Assembly (NCBI GenBank): GCA_030674155.1
Contig: CM060318.1
Coordinates: forward strand, 89,541,631 to 89,605,630
Source: Stramonita haemastoma
Taxonomy: Eukaryota; Mollusca; Gastropoda; Neogastropoda; Muricidae
Length of the DNA stretch: 64,000 nt
Direction of reading: 5' to 3'
In this document: positions 1 through 15,049 of the stretch, piece by piece
Layout of the letters: each line of letters starts with the position of its first letter
Position numbering within the stretch: position 1 is the stretch's first letter
Translations under genes and position numbers: made by a program
Notes under the pieces: model-generated
The model's input: only the letters and a program-made list of their open reading frames with translations
Databases searched by the model: none
Told to the model about the DNA's origin: nothing

Positions 1-59
1 TTTGTAGTACCATCCGAATACAATGATAATACAACAATAACAGTCATAATTCAAATATT

Positions 60-495
<436 letters not shown>

Positions 496-515
496 TGTTT
501 TCCAGCTTAACACCC

Positions 516-1034
516 TGGGAGTCATTCGATTCAGAATATGCATCTGTCTCACCCATCACAAGTAGGAATCATTAAGAATACGCATCTGTCTCACTTCTCA
601 CAGGCAGGAATCATTCAGAATACGCATCTGTCTCACTTCTCACAGGCAGGAAACGTTCAGAATATGCATGTCTCACTCCTCACAGGCAGGAGTCATTCAG
701 AATACGCATCTGTCTCACTCCTCACAGGCAGGAATCATTCAGAATACGCATCTGTCTCACTCCTCACAGGCAGGAATCATTCAGAATACGCATCTGTCTC
801 ACTCCTCACAGGCAGGAATCATTCAGAATACGCATCTGTCTCACTCCTCACAGGCAGGAATCATTCAGAATACGCATCTGTCTCACTCCTCACAGGCAGG
901 AATCATTCAGAATACGCATCTGTCTCACTCCTAACAGGCAGGAATCATTCAGAATACGCATCTGTCTCACTCCTCACAGGCAGGAATCATTCAGAATACG
1001 CATCTGTCTCACTCCTCACAGGTAGGAGTTTCTG
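516..1034 (+). repeat. Minisatellite, 42-bp unit, about 12 tandem copies
   Basis: A 42-bp unit containing GCATCTGTCTCACTCCTCAC and GGCAGGAATCATTCAGAATA repeats head to tail. The first three copies are slightly diverged and the rest nearly identical. Because 42 is divisible by 3 and the unit lacks stops in two + frames, long open frames run through it (14-residue repeats). No other coding signal is present, so I treat it as non-coding satellite. It lies downstream (3') of the GPCR exons on the other strand. Confidence 0.95.
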
Positions 1035-2184
1035 ATTCCCTTAGTACACACTCAATAAAGGGTTTGGCTCTGTGGCTGTTTTCAAGCACCTTGCTATATA
1101 GGTAGCCACTTTGTGACTTTATGGGATTTTTAGTTCTTCGATGCAAAAATACAGGTTGCTATGTTAGGAGCTTGTTATGATCGAAAACAAAAATCTCAAC
1201 TTAACATTTTTATGTAAGCTTTTGCTCTTTGCTTCACATAAGTAGCTAACAAAGCCTTTGGCCTGGTGAAATGGCACTGATGAAAAAGACAAATAGACAT
1301 AATAGAGATAGCAGTTTTAAAGAGCTCTATCTGTTTGAACGTTTACCTTTTCAGCAAAGACCTATGGACATTTCCTATCTCATTTAGATGAATGCAAATG
1401 TTCAATTATTCATGATTCCATCAAATTCAATGTGCATCTCAATGAAATAAAGATAAAGGGGTCCTGCAGACTAAAACACTCTCAAATTTGGACAAGTTTG
1501 TTTTTCGACTTTACCAGCAACTGATAACCTTTCAATTTTCAGTGACATAAATTCCTGTAAAACTCATGTATTGCATGATTTTGGAAACTAAGTTTTGCAC
1601 AGAATTGTTCCAGTTTATTCTGGTTTAAAGCAAACACACAAACCAACGAAAAAGAAACTAACACCACCACCACTCCCGCTATGCTAGCGCTACCCCCCCC
1701 CCCCCCCCCCCCCCCGCCAAAAGAGAGGAAGAAAAACGCAAATAAGAAAAGATAATTATATCTGGGATTTTTTTATGCAAGCTACTGTGAGAACAGAAAC
1801 AAAATCCAGATCTTCAGCTGCATACATAGATCAATCATAACAGCCTCACTTTACAAGCAAAATGACAGTGACAACTAACTTCAACTCTAGCTCCATATTG
1901 AGATGTTGTATTCTCGTGCTCTTTCTGGATTAGATCCAAAAAGTAGGATCTGTATAATATTATCTAGATCTGCACTAACTCTGGGCATGTGTTATACACA
2001 TTAAAAAGAAAGTGGTGTGTGGTACCAATCTCTCCCAATGAAGTCATGGGTTATTTCGCTTTGGGCTTGAACCGTTACAGCCCCCAAAACATCACAAAAA
2101 GAAAGTATTTGCCTCATGTATTATTATTATTATTATTATATTATTATATTATTATTATTATTATTATTACTATTATTATTATAC

Positions 2185-2239
<55 letters not shown>

Positions 2240-2640
2240 ATATCTTTGTTTCAAGTGGACTGGCTAACTAGCAGACAACTCATTGATGAATGGAAGAGAC
2301 CACAAAGAATCTATATTCGTGTGTCTCTGATTTTACGTCTGTTTACTTGAAGCGAATTAGACGAAGGAGGGGGGGGGGGGGGCAATAATGAGATGGCTTA
2401 AAGAAAAAATAAAGATGTGTTGGTAATTATGTGCATAAGAAGACTGATTACAAACTATAATTATAAAACTGAATGTTGCGAAACATTGCATAAGAAACGC
2501 AAACAACAACAAAAACATCGAACAATGCAAAACTGTAAAATGAACAATTGCAAAAAGCAAAACATACATTGCGACAGTAACGGTGTTATAATTTCACAGT
2601 CTTCACAGTAGTACTTTATTAAAAAAAAAATTATTTTAAA
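1035..2640. other. No gene seen; poly-C, poly-G and (ATT)n tracts
   Basis: Unique-looking AT-rich sequence with no convincing ORF on either strand. It contains a C23 tract at 1693-1715, an (ATT)n microsatellite at about 2119-2240 and a G14 tract at 2369-2382. The missing TM4-TM7 exons of the minus-strand GPCR were looked for here and not found. Confidence 0.7.
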
Positions 2641-2649
2641 AAAAGAGAA

Positions 2650-4255
2650 TACGCCCTACTGGGGATGCATCAGAGACAATGCTATGTCCACACAATTACT
2701 GGATTGATTAACACTTCTTGCAGAGACTTATCTTAAATTGCTGTTAAGAACTTTTTAAACCTTGACATTGGTACAAAACATGAACATTGGACAGTTTTTC
2801 ACCACAAATACATTTTATAATTTTTGCAAATTTTGATCGAAATGCATTTTATTTCAGTCTGTGGATTAGAGAAACAATATCTTTTAGTACTGGATTTTTA
2901 AAAGTTGTACTTAGTACAAAGGATGTTCTCAATATCCAGAACTGAACAAGTATGCTGGGTATAGCCAGCCTCTTCGTGTTTCTTTTTTTATATGTTTCCA
3001 GCAAACATTTTGAATCAAAGCATAACACTCATGAAGAGAAAGAGGAATATCTAAAACATTTGAAAAGCTAGAATGTTTTGCTGCCTTTTTGGCTGCTTTG
3101 TCAACCTTTTCATTGAAATAAAGATCACCATGAGATGGAACCCAGCAGAAAGTGACATTCAACCCCTCAGAATCAGAAAATGTATCAAATTAATTTCAGT
3201 ACTAAGATTCTGCTTAACTGTCGATGTCGAGTTACCAAGACACTGTAATGCAGATTTAGGATCGACGCAAAACAAAATCTGCAAAAGAGCATTCAGAAAA
3301 TCAAGTAGAAAGTACTGAGCCATCAAAATAGCGCTAAGTTCAGCAGTAAAGATGGAATGGGTTTTGCCAATATGATAGGACTTTTTAACCTTCAAAGCTG
3401 AAATGATAAATGCTGCCCCTGCTTCCTTATTTTCAGGAAGGGACCCATCAGTGTATATGTTAAGATGACAAGAGTATGTATCTCCTAGATTTGTATTTGT
3501 GTAAGAGCCAAGAATAAGCCCATTTTCTTCTTTTTTTAAGAGAGATGGTTGATATCAAAGTATGTTTTCTGAAGTTCCCCTTTTGGAACAGGTGTTAAAA
3601 GAGCGGTAGATTTTTGCTAATATTTAGAATTAATAGCTGCCTCTTTAAGGAGATTGGAAGTATATGTGCCAATTGTAGCAAGAGAAGATAGATTTTTAGC
3701 TCTGTTGGGAAAGTCAGATCTAACAGAAATATCCGATGTAATATTGTTTTCAACTGCTGAACTTCTTAAAATATACTTTGAAGCGGCTAAGTTACAATAA
3801 TTATCTAAAGGTAATACTTCTAATTTTTCTTAAGTTCCTAGAGAAGATGCATGAAACGAAACTCCCAAAGCAATCCGGAAAACTTTACAATCTAGGCTTT
3901 GAATTTTGTTCAAAAGATATCTGGGAGCACTGAAGAATAATTCTTGACCATGTATTAGTTTAGAACGAACCAGTGATAATGCTAAATGTTTTAGTACTAC
4001 TGAATCCTGTGCCCTTATTTGCTTACTGATTGCCTTTAGTATATTTAGACTTTTTCTGCATTTGTTCAAAGCATATTCGATATGACAATGCCATGTTAAT
4101 TTTGAAGTAAATATGACACCTAGAAATTTAAGCTTATAATCGAGAGCTTTTTCACCAATCTTGAAAACAGGAAGTTTAGGAGAATCAGCATCATCATTAA
4201 AAAGCACAACTTGTGTCTTTTCTGTGGAAAGACATCCCATTTTCTACCATACACT
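2650..4255 (-). mobile_element. Degenerate RNase H-bearing LINE fragment (RT end + RNase H)
   Basis: Minus-strand fragments of a non-LTR retrotransposon. A block at 3830-4240 has the post-catalytic RT region (STEKTQVVLF, KFLGVIFTSKLTW, LIHGQELFFSAPRYLL). A block at about 3460-3159 has RNase H with YTDGS and an ELSAILMA segment. A block at 3162-2929 has TFCWVPSHGDL. The same motifs occur in the better preserved copy at 32496-34716, so both belong to one family. Frameshifts and stops break every domain, the RT catalytic core is absent (5' truncation near 4255), and the gap 3395-3830 is only partly readable. Retrotransposition is impossible for this copy. Confidence 0.85.
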
Positions 4256-4364
4256 TATAAATTTTTATCCAGCTCAAGTTGATAGAACTTTCTAACATAG
4301 TTCAAATGTCTTTTAGGTGTTACCTTTTTCATTGTGACCCTAATTTTTGTGTGGAGTTTTAAAA

Positions 4365-4465
4365 TATATTTCTTATTTCAAGGATGATGGAATAAGCACC
4401 CATGTGTTGTTTCTTTTTTCACATTCGGTCCCAGTGTGTATGCAGTTTTGTAGATTTGAGTCTAG
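4365..4465 (-). mobile_element. SINE/LINE 3'-tail fragment
   Basis: Read on the minus strand, this has the GCATACACACTGGGAC start, the A-rich linker and the TGGGTGCTTATTCC...ATCCTTG end of the 3'-tail module found at 24000, 54290, 57530 and 59660. It is diverged and short. Confidence 0.65.
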
Positions 4466-4507
4466 TGTGGCATATGACTAACTAAGTAGGCTGGTTACTA
4501 GACACTT

Positions 4508-4600
4508 TCCCCTGCACTACTTCACAACACAACACCTGACAGAACCATTAGACGCTCCCCCCCCCCCCCCCCCCTGCATTACTTCACAACACACTCAACA
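4508..4600. repeat. Tandem duplication containing a C18 tract
   Basis: CCCCTGCACTACTTCACAAC at 4509 recurs as CCCCTGCATTACTTCACAAC at about 4571, a 62-bp offset direct duplication. The second copy is preceded by C18 (4557-4574), which looks like slippage of the CCCC that begins the unit. Confidence 0.8.
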
Positions 4601-4695
4601 CTTCGAGCAACAGATTAAAAGGAAATACGTGCATATCAGCCAGAGTCAAACATAACATAACTCACAGGAAACATGCTCAAAACCGCTTCTCTCAC

Positions 4696-5700
4696 CTGCA
4701 GGAAGATGACAGTGAATGCCACGGAGAACTGTCTCGGGATGTTCATATTTTCTGGCTCTGAGAGTGTAATTCCTTCCCGAGCATGTAGGAAAATTTGCAG
4801 AGCTCGTACAACAATCGGTCCGTAAACGAGAGATGACGACAAAGAAAAAAAGAAATATATGAGCCTGCAGGTTAAATTGCTTGGCTGTAAAGTAAAGAGG
4901 ATAGCTGTAATGTATCCCGTGGCAATGCCAAGAAGTATCATAAGGGACAATCCTCTGCAACATGTTAGCATTATGCGAACATTGTCATACACTTGAAAAA
5001 ATATTAGCACGCAGAGACATACTGTAAGATAGATTGAGGCAACTACAATTTGTAATCGACCTAAAAGTTTATCATAGCAAATGTTTTCATGCTGTTCAAT
5101 TTCCACACAGGTTCTGTAATGTTTGTCGGGCCAATAGAACTTAGGGCAGGATTCACATTTGGTATTATTTTGTATGACACGTTCGTTGATTTCGCACTTT
5201 CTACATTTCCAGCAGCAACTGACTCCCTCTATAACTTGGAAATAACTAACTGGGCATGGGAAACTACACAAAGACAATGGGTGTTTTTCACCTTCTTCCA
5301 CAAGATGGCGTGTCCAAACCAAATCATCCAGGGCCTCAATTTCACCTGTCTTAGCATCTAAATAATAAACTGGTTTGCGAACCAGTCGAGACGAAACTAT
5401 TCTTAACTGATGAACAGTAAATGCACCCATGCGTTGCCCATTTTTATCCAGGTCTAGCCAGCCAGAACGTCCGCTCTGCCGCGTAGCATGAATTTGTTTT
5501 TGAAGGCGCTGCCCAGTGATGCATTTTCTGGCTTCAGGGCCTGCGAGATGATAACATTCAGCATCCTCAAGCACTCGAGAAGTGGCGTTTGCAATTACTG
5601 CAATAGAGTCCAAGACATAATCTTTGAAGACTTCATATCGTTTGCCTGTTGGTTTGCCTAGGGGAGCCATAATCTTGCAAGCTCCTTTCTGTAAAGAACA
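4696..5700 (-). CDS. Class C GPCR, large exon: end of ligand domain, cysteine-rich domain, TM1-TM4 start
   Basis: A single 335-codon exon, phase 0 at both ends. The acceptor is TTGTTTCAG at 5701-5709 and the donor CAG|GTGAGAG at 4696/4695. Residues 1-140 are the end of the Venus-flytrap ligand-binding domain, with the family-typical DLDKNGQRMG. Residues about 145-198 are the cysteine-rich NCD3G-like domain (CSFPC, CCWKCRKC, CESCP). Hydrophobic segments at about 214-236, 250-271 and 278-304 are TM1-TM3, and the exon ends inside TM4. The TM1-TM2 loop and TM2 motif RGLSLMILLGI match metabotropic glutamate receptors, which usually have RELS/RELC. The usual TM3 KTNRI box reads VVRALQIF, so this is a divergent member. 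Inferred role: plasma-membrane receptor, ligand unknown. TM4-TM7 would lie left of the window. Confidence 0.92.
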
Positions 5701-7134
<1,434 letters not shown>

Positions 7135-7266
7135 GGGGGGGGGGGGGGGGTTTCCTTACATAGATGGCTTGATGAAAAAAAGCAAATCGATGCTTACTCA
7201 ATGTACCATCTGAAAATAAAATTTTGACTTGACTTTGACTTGACTTGACTTGACTTGACTTGACAC
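7135..7266 (+). mobile_element. LINE/SINE 3' tail with (ACTTG)n end
   Basis: A G16 tract (7135-7150) is followed by a 3'-tail module. Outer stem strands are AGATGG 7162-7167 and CCATCT 7206-7211; inner hairpin strands are AAGCA 7180-7184 and TGCTT 7191-7195, with GATGAAAAAA between. It ends AAAATAAAATTTT followed by ACTTG repeats to 7262. The organisation matches the other tails listed, with different paired bases. Confidence 0.75.
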
Positions 7267-7314
7267 ACACACTCACCTTGACTTACAGGAAAAGGGACAA
7301 TGCTGCCATGTGCC

Positions 7315-8839
7315 CTAGTCCTTTCTACAGTCAGCACCTCCACCACATGCACACAAGGCAGTACACTACAAGCTGGCTTTGAAGCATTTACAGCATCCTC
7401 GACAGGCCAGCTTACAGCTGCAGTGGATCAGTTCTTGACAGGTTTCCTCTACCTGTGGCAGTGTAGTCCACACAGGTTTCCATCCATGATCCTGTTCTCT
7501 CTGCCAACCCCATAGTCCAGGGCAAGGAGGGTCCTGTGCTTTCACCAAACACTGTCCGGTAGACTGCACGTAAGGTATGCTGCTGAAGTGCACCAAGAGT
7601 GGGTGGAATGTTCTCCAACTGCCCTCTTCCCTTTGTGAACATTCTTTTCCTGGCTTCATCAATGCTTTGCAACTCACTGGTCCTGTCATACAATAGAACA
7701 ACAAATCGTTGAAGAACATCCATCATTGAGTTGGGTATGGGCAGGTGAGTAGCTGGTGGTTCCATCATGAGCAGGAAGGTGTCAGTAACTTGTGGATATG
7801 CAGCCCATGTATTCCACGCTCTAGTCTTTCCTCTTCCAGAGAAGAAGGACACACAGTCACACCCTATAAATGCATGGAAGGCTGGCAAGGCTTTGGAGCA
7901 CTTTGGACCAAGCTGAGTGGCAATTATGTGGGCTGCTAGATATTTAAAGTTTTTTGCAACTCCAAGAGCAATCCACACTTCATTAACTGCAGTTAACTGG
8001 ACACAGGCAACAGCAAGTACAACTACATTGGTATCCGTTGTCCTGATCAAGACACTCTGAAGGCCATCTTTCACACAGTCATCCACATGTAGCATGAGAC
8101 GAGTGTCTGCTTCCTCATGGGTACAAGGTTCTATTCTGCTGGTGTCTTTGCTGGATGAGCACAGTGTTTTCTCAGCACTTGTACAGATAAGGACCTTGCC
8201 ATGGACTTCTGCTTCTTCCAAAAGAGTCTCTGCAATGAACCTGAACAGTTCATTTTTGTTCTCATTTACCCGCAGAAAGCCTTGCCAGTTTCTTGGGATC
8301 TGTGCTGAAACCATAACCTCTCTTCGAACACCAGAACCTCACTTTTCCCTTGTAGCAGATTTCAAGCTGTCAGCCCTATAAACATCAAAAACAATGTCAA
8401 TCCGAGATACTGCAACAAGCTGGCACATTATGTATGGCAAGACAATGACATTTACATACTCCTGAAAGGTAGTTGTCAGCTTTGGCGACAGCATTTGGAT
8501 GAGAGCAGCACCATCAAAAAGCTTGGCATCCACTTGTGGAGTACTGTGAGGAATAGGGATGAGGACTGTCTCATGAAGGATTTCTTGTGCAAAGTCTGAA
8601 GGAGTCTTTAACTCGACTGAGCTGCTTTCAATGACATCATCTAGTACCTCATCAGGAATGGTTGTAGAATTGTCAGCAACTATACCAAAGCTGTCAGCAA
8701 CTGCAGCAGGGACCTGATCAGTAAGTGAAGCTGAACAAGGATTGGCAAAGCAAGGTTTCTGGGCTTGAAGGCAGGAGATCAGATCATGGTTAAATAGTAA
8801 AAGTCTTATGATTTTAGCCAACTTCCATGTGTAAAACAA
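7315..8839 (-). pseudogene. Decayed PIN/FEN1-like nuclease-domain gene with Cys-rich C-terminus
   Basis: A long minus-strand reading frame broken in three places: an in-frame TGA at 8339-8341 (between STREK-like TREK and GSGVRREV), a one-base shift near 7515-7530, and a TAG at 7364-7366. The N-terminal part has DAKLFDGAALIQML. The middle has HEEADTRL, TDTNVVVLAV and IGCDCVSFFSGRGKTRAW; the end has WKPVWTTLP and a cysteine-rich stretch (CSCKLACRGCCKC). The acidic motifs plus the GCD..(S/G).GRGK..AW helix-turn resemble the XPG/FEN1 PIN-nuclease fold, which is my inference. The layout is that of a multicopy family of uncharacterised proteins I recall from aquatic invertebrates. It sits inside a GPCR intron on the same strand. 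Multicopy nature suggests a mobile passenger, not a host gene. Confidence 0.7.
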
Positions 8840-10759
<1,920 letters not shown>

Positions 10760-10983
10760 ACACCCCACTGAATAACTTTGTCCATTACGAAATATAATTA
10801 GAAACATAAATTTTATGATTGTAATCATAAGATTGATAAGATATTAGGGTATATATGTCCCAAAATATGTGCTTTACAGCGGATAGATTCCTCTTGTGTT
10901 CCGTTATGATTTTACTCATAATTCAAGGCATATATTTCCCTTAGAATGAAGTTCATTTATGAAATGTACGAGAACCAGTGAAA
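10760..10983. repeat. Dispersed repeat, copy 1 (partner at 42975-43190)
   Basis: About 220 bp shared with 42975-43190, for example ACAGCGGAT(A/G)GATTCC and TTAGAATGAAGTT. Both copies run straight into a (GT)n tract. The family is not identified; its place upstream of (GT)n and a LINE 3' UTR suggests it is part of a LINE. Confidence 0.8.
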
Positions 10984-10984
<1 letters not shown>

Positions 10985-11065
<81 letters not shown>

Positions 11066-11159
11066 TGTGTGGTGTGTGTGTGTGTGTGTGTGTGTATGTT
11101 GTGTGTGTATGTGTGTTGTAGTTATGTGTGTGCGTGCGTGTGTGTGTATGTGTGTGTGA

Positions 11160-11194
<35 letters not shown>

Positions 11195-11284
11195 GACAGA
11201 CAGACAGACAGACAGACAGAAAACAGAGAGAAAGAGAGTGTGTCTGTGTGTGTCTTGAGTGTGTGTCTGTGTGTGAGTGTGTGT
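10985..11284. repeat. (GT)n / (GA)n / (ACAG)n microsatellite
   Basis: GT repeats with GGTGTG interruptions, then GA, six ACAG units near 11197-11220, and more GT. The equivalent GT-rich segment precedes the same LINE 3' UTR at 42040-42130 and 61180-61285. Confidence 0.95.
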
Positions 11285-11809
11285 AAAACATTATCCGATT
11301 TATAAAAATGTTCTGCCAATTCTTTTAAAACATCTAGGATGTTTTTTTTGTTTTTTTTTTGGTAGTATGTCTCCCACCCCCTCCAATAAGGATATTAGTT
11401 AAAAAAATTTCCCTTTTATCCAAATGTATGATTTATATGACATGTATAACTTTTGACAGATGGTCATGGATTGATGTTTTCAGTTGTTTATTTCATTTTG
11501 TTCTCTTGTTTGCTCTTTATCTATTAATGCTTTTCTTTTTTTCCATAATCAAAATCATTTTATTGTGACTTCTGATTTTCATCATCTGAACGAGTGCATT
11601 TTTATTACCTTATCATATAATAGTGTCCTTATTCTTGTATGTTGTTTGGTACTGCGTATAGTTTTATTGTTTAGTATCTTTTCAACTTGATCTTATCCCT
11701 GAAAAGGGCGGGGACTGGATGTAAAAAAGCACACGAGTGCTTATCTATTATCCTCGAATAAAAGAATTTGCCTTGCCTTGCCTTGCCTTGCCTTGCCTTG
11801 CCTTGCCTT
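11285..11809 (+). mobile_element. LINE 3'-UTR copy with (CCTTG)n tail
   Basis: About 525 bp shared with 42140-42887 and 61280-61849 (ATTATCCGATTTAT, CTTTTATCCAAATGTATGA, TTGTTTGGTACTGCGTATAG). It ends in the tail module: outer strands CGGGGA 11709-11714 and TCCTCG 11751-11756 (one G-U), inner hairpin AAGCAC 11727-11732 / GTGCTT 11737-11742, then GAATAAAAGAATTTG and CCTTG repeats to 11809. A (CT)n tract follows directly. No ORF remains. Confidence 0.85.
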
Positions 11810-11815
11810 CTCTTC

Positions 11816-11913
<98 letters not shown>

Positions 11914-12362
11914 ATACCTCTGTAAATCTAGTACTGTCATCTGAGAAAAAAACGATCAATATCCTTTCAACATTATTCTTACAATGCTGAAAATGCTATG
12001 CTGAAACAATACTCATTCAGTTTGTACTTTGCAGCTCAGTTTTTATGCTGTATAAACTGTTTGCCCAGAGTTGTGACTGTGTTAAGTGACTACTGTGATA
12101 GGATGCGCTAATCTCCAAACTGATAAATGGGCAGACAGATGGACCGTAGTTTGGAGCTCCTCGGAAATCAGGTAGCAATAACATAAAAACTCGTTCTGCG
12201 TGTTCTCTGCATCAAAAATTAAATAATAAAAATTGAAAAAAATGATAATAATGATATTATAAGACATTTATGTAGTAGCCTACTGAATCTTGTAATGCAA
12301 ACCAATTGAAATGCTTGCGTTCAAATTATTTACAAGCATACAACCTTCCATGAATATTAAGG
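11810..12362. other. (CT)n tract then intronic sequence
   Basis: (CT)n at about 11820-11910 abuts the LINE tail. The following 450 bases hold no recognised feature. Confidence 0.8.
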
Positions 12363-13080
12363 TTAACAGATATTAAATTCGTGCACGCACACACAGACGG
12401 ACACACACACACACACACACACACACCACACACGCGCGCGCGCGCCACTCACGCACACACGCACGCACACACACACACACATACACACACACAAACACCT
12501 TAGGTAGACGTAGGGTGGTGGAATTGAAGGAGGTTGTTGAAAAATAGGGACAGATATGAGGGGGAAAGCCTTAGGAGGGAAATGAGTACGTTTTGAGGCT
12601 TGGTTTGAAAGCATCAATTGTAGGCTTTCGGCACAGTGAGAGAGGGAGATCATTCCAGATTGATGGACCGTAAAGAGAGAAAGAGTGACGGCCAACAGTG
12701 TCTTGTTTGAATCCGGGTGTTCGAAAGCACAAAGTATCTGCGGCTGAACAAACGGAACGGGATGGAGTATACAGGTGAATGAAAACAGTTACAGAGATGA
12801 GAGAGTGCAGATTTGTGGAGACATTTGAAACAGGGTATTGATCTTGTAGTTCAGTCTTTGTGAGACAGGCAGCCAGTAAAGAGATTGCAGAAGAGGAGTG
12901 ATGTGTCCAAATATTCTTCCCAAGTACAAGACGAGCTGCAGAGTTTTGTATGCATTGAAGGGAGTGAAAGGATGATGCTGGTAGACCTGCCAAAAGAGAA
13001 CCACAGTTGTCTAAACATGGAATGAGATATGTAACCAGCTTGGATGTTGCATCAGTGGACCCAAATCTGTATTTTTAATC
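12363..13080 (-). mobile_element. L2/CR1-like LINE, C-terminal fragment
   Basis: On the minus strand a 140-codon frame (12993-12571) carries the C-terminal signature of this class: LAGLPASS, IQNSAARLVLGK, YTPSRSVCSAADTL, GPSIWNDLPLSL, FKPSLKTYSF. The sister copy at 54950-55917 shows the same blocks. Upstream sequence to about 13080 (STDATSKLVT) is out of frame. A (GT)n tract lies just 3' of the stop (12384-12496 on +), as in the sister copy. RT catalytic motifs are absent, so it is a 5'-truncated insertion. Confidence 0.88.
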
Positions 13081-13690
13081 CACCAAGCCAGTTTATTTGC
13101 TGCCTTTGATATAATATGCAAATCCAGTATAACTCTGGCAGGATCCAGGGACCTGTGCTAAAATTAGTGTACACTGTCCTTTTACCCCTCTGCCTCTCCC
13201 TGTTTTTCCCCCTCCAAGTTTTCTACATTTTTGCATCAAAGGAAGGTAGGAAGCTACTTAGACCAAGTGTGGTCAGTTCCTGCTATAGTTAGCACTATCT
13301 GCCCATCAGCATTTTCTACCCCCCCCCCCCCCCCCCCCTAACTAATGCAAAATTTACAAATTTTGGTTTTACATAATTATGTTCCCAGTCTTTCATTGGG
13401 AATGTGATAATCTGTGATGTTAAGTAGTCGAAGTCTTGACAGTTATTTCCTCAGACTCTACACCACTGAGATTGTTTTGTTCCAAATCCATTTATTGTAA
13501 ATAGTTTTGACCCAAACTGTGTTTGGGTATCTTCAAAGTATTTTTTTTAGAATAAACAATTTATTACTTTTCATAGTTGATGACTTACCTTTAAAGAATG
13601 GGGGTCTTTTTGGGGGGAGGGGGGATATTAAATTTAGGGCACAACAGGGCTGCTAAGTCATCATGATAGACACATCCATGCAACCACATC
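13081..13690. other. Intronic sequence, poly-C tract, no gene
   Basis: No supported gene. C20 at 13319-13338 and a G-rich stretch near 13611-13622. Confidence 0.7.
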
Positions 13691-13757
13691 TCGCATATCT
13701 TGTAGCTCCGTAAAGCTACCGGAAACGGAATTTGTTCATCTCATTACCAGATGAAAT

Positions 13758-13825
<68 letters not shown>
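13691..13825 (+). mobile_element. LINE-like 3' end with two hairpins, then (CT)n
   Basis: Hairpin strands GTAGCT/AGCTAC (near 13702-13719) and TTCATCT/AGATGAA (near 13736-13755) are followed by ATAAAAT and (CT)n (13761-13825). The arrangement resembles a retroelement 3' end but no coding part is attached, so the call is tentative. Confidence 0.4.
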
Positions 13826-13828
<3 letters not shown>

Positions 13829-14028
13829 AATGTAAACTCGAATGAGTTATACATGGTAATGGCGGTTGGTTGATGGTGTTTTTCTTCCCCAGCAGTTAAA
13901 CTTTCTTACCATGGCAGATGTAGCGGTGGGGTTCTGATGCTAGTGAAAAAAGTGTTTGCTAAGTTTGTGACCAAAATCGAGATAGATTGTGGAAATGTTG
14001 TTTGTATTAAGTTTTCTAAAAAATCTTT

Positions 14029-14619
14029 TTGGCATTGATTCTGACGTGTTTCTTATTAATTGCTATTGTCCACCCTCTGCTTCCCCTTTTTATGAAACTG
14101 CCTCAGACAAACTGTCATATACATGCTATTGAAGAGTGTATAGTTTGTATTCTCCTTGAGCACAATGCTAAAAGTTTCCTTGTGTGTGGTGACTTTAATG
14201 CCAGAACAGGAAATCTCCAGCCTAATCCAGAATTATTCAGCCTTGATCCTAAAGACATGACAGAATTTAATTATGATGAGCTGATATCAAATCGATACTC
14301 AGAAGACGAAACCATCAATGATTTTGGAAAGTTATTATTGTCAATGTGTATATGCTTAGAATTGTCTATTGTAAATGGTTTGTGTACACCTGGTATGTCT
14401 AGGAAATACACATTCATATCAGCAGCTGGAAGTAGTACAAATGATTATTTTTTGAGCTCACCAGACATTCTTCAGCTTTGTTCAGCACTTGAAATTCAAG
14501 AAAGAGTAGAATCTGACCATGATAGACCATCACTGCCAGACCATCCGGAAGCTTGGGGAACTTCACACAAACATCTTAGATTACAGCAACGCGTCTTGAC
14601 AGATTCCAGAATGTCTTAG
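14029..14619 (+). pseudogene. LINE endonuclease domain (AP-endonuclease-like), partial
   Basis: The open frame carries the second half of an exonuclease-endonuclease-phosphatase domain: VCGDFNARTGN, a KYTFISAAGSSTNDYFL block and an ESDHDRPSL end, which supply the D-N and SDH catalytic pairs of this family. The N-terminal half (GGVLMLVKKVF, IDCGNVVCIKFSK) is readable just upstream in another frame from about 13925, so one frameshift near 14100 splits the domain. In an intact element this protein nicks target DNA for target-primed reverse transcription. Confidence 0.85.
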
Positions 14620-15049
14620 AATACTGTGAACGATTCCGGGTACTTCTAAAACCTCTTAAAATATTGTAAAATACTCCCGAAACTCCATGAGCAGACAAAC
14701 ATATATGCAATCGACAGGCATTAACATTTATCAATAACTAATATTCCATGCGTCATAATCGAAGAATGTCATTCATTGCAATCCTAGGAACATGCTTAAT
14801 TAGGAGCCCTGAATCTGTTTGTAACAGACATGAATGGTGATATAACTAAAATTGAGGATTAAAAACGCAATAAGGCATGCAAAGCCAGGAAAAGCGGCTG
14901 GACCAGATAAAATCATAAATGAACTTCTAAAGTCTTCAGATGTTATAGTCCCTTTCCTTGTAAAGCTTTTCAACACACTTTTTTCCCGTGGCCTCTACCC
15001 CAAAGAATGATGTAGAGCTATTATTGTCCCCCTTTTTAAAAAGGGAGAC

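Noticed and set aside
516..1034. CRISPR-like array
   Set aside because: Units are contiguous with no unique spacers, and the DNA is eukaryotic. The array at 38545-39058 is rejected for the same reason.
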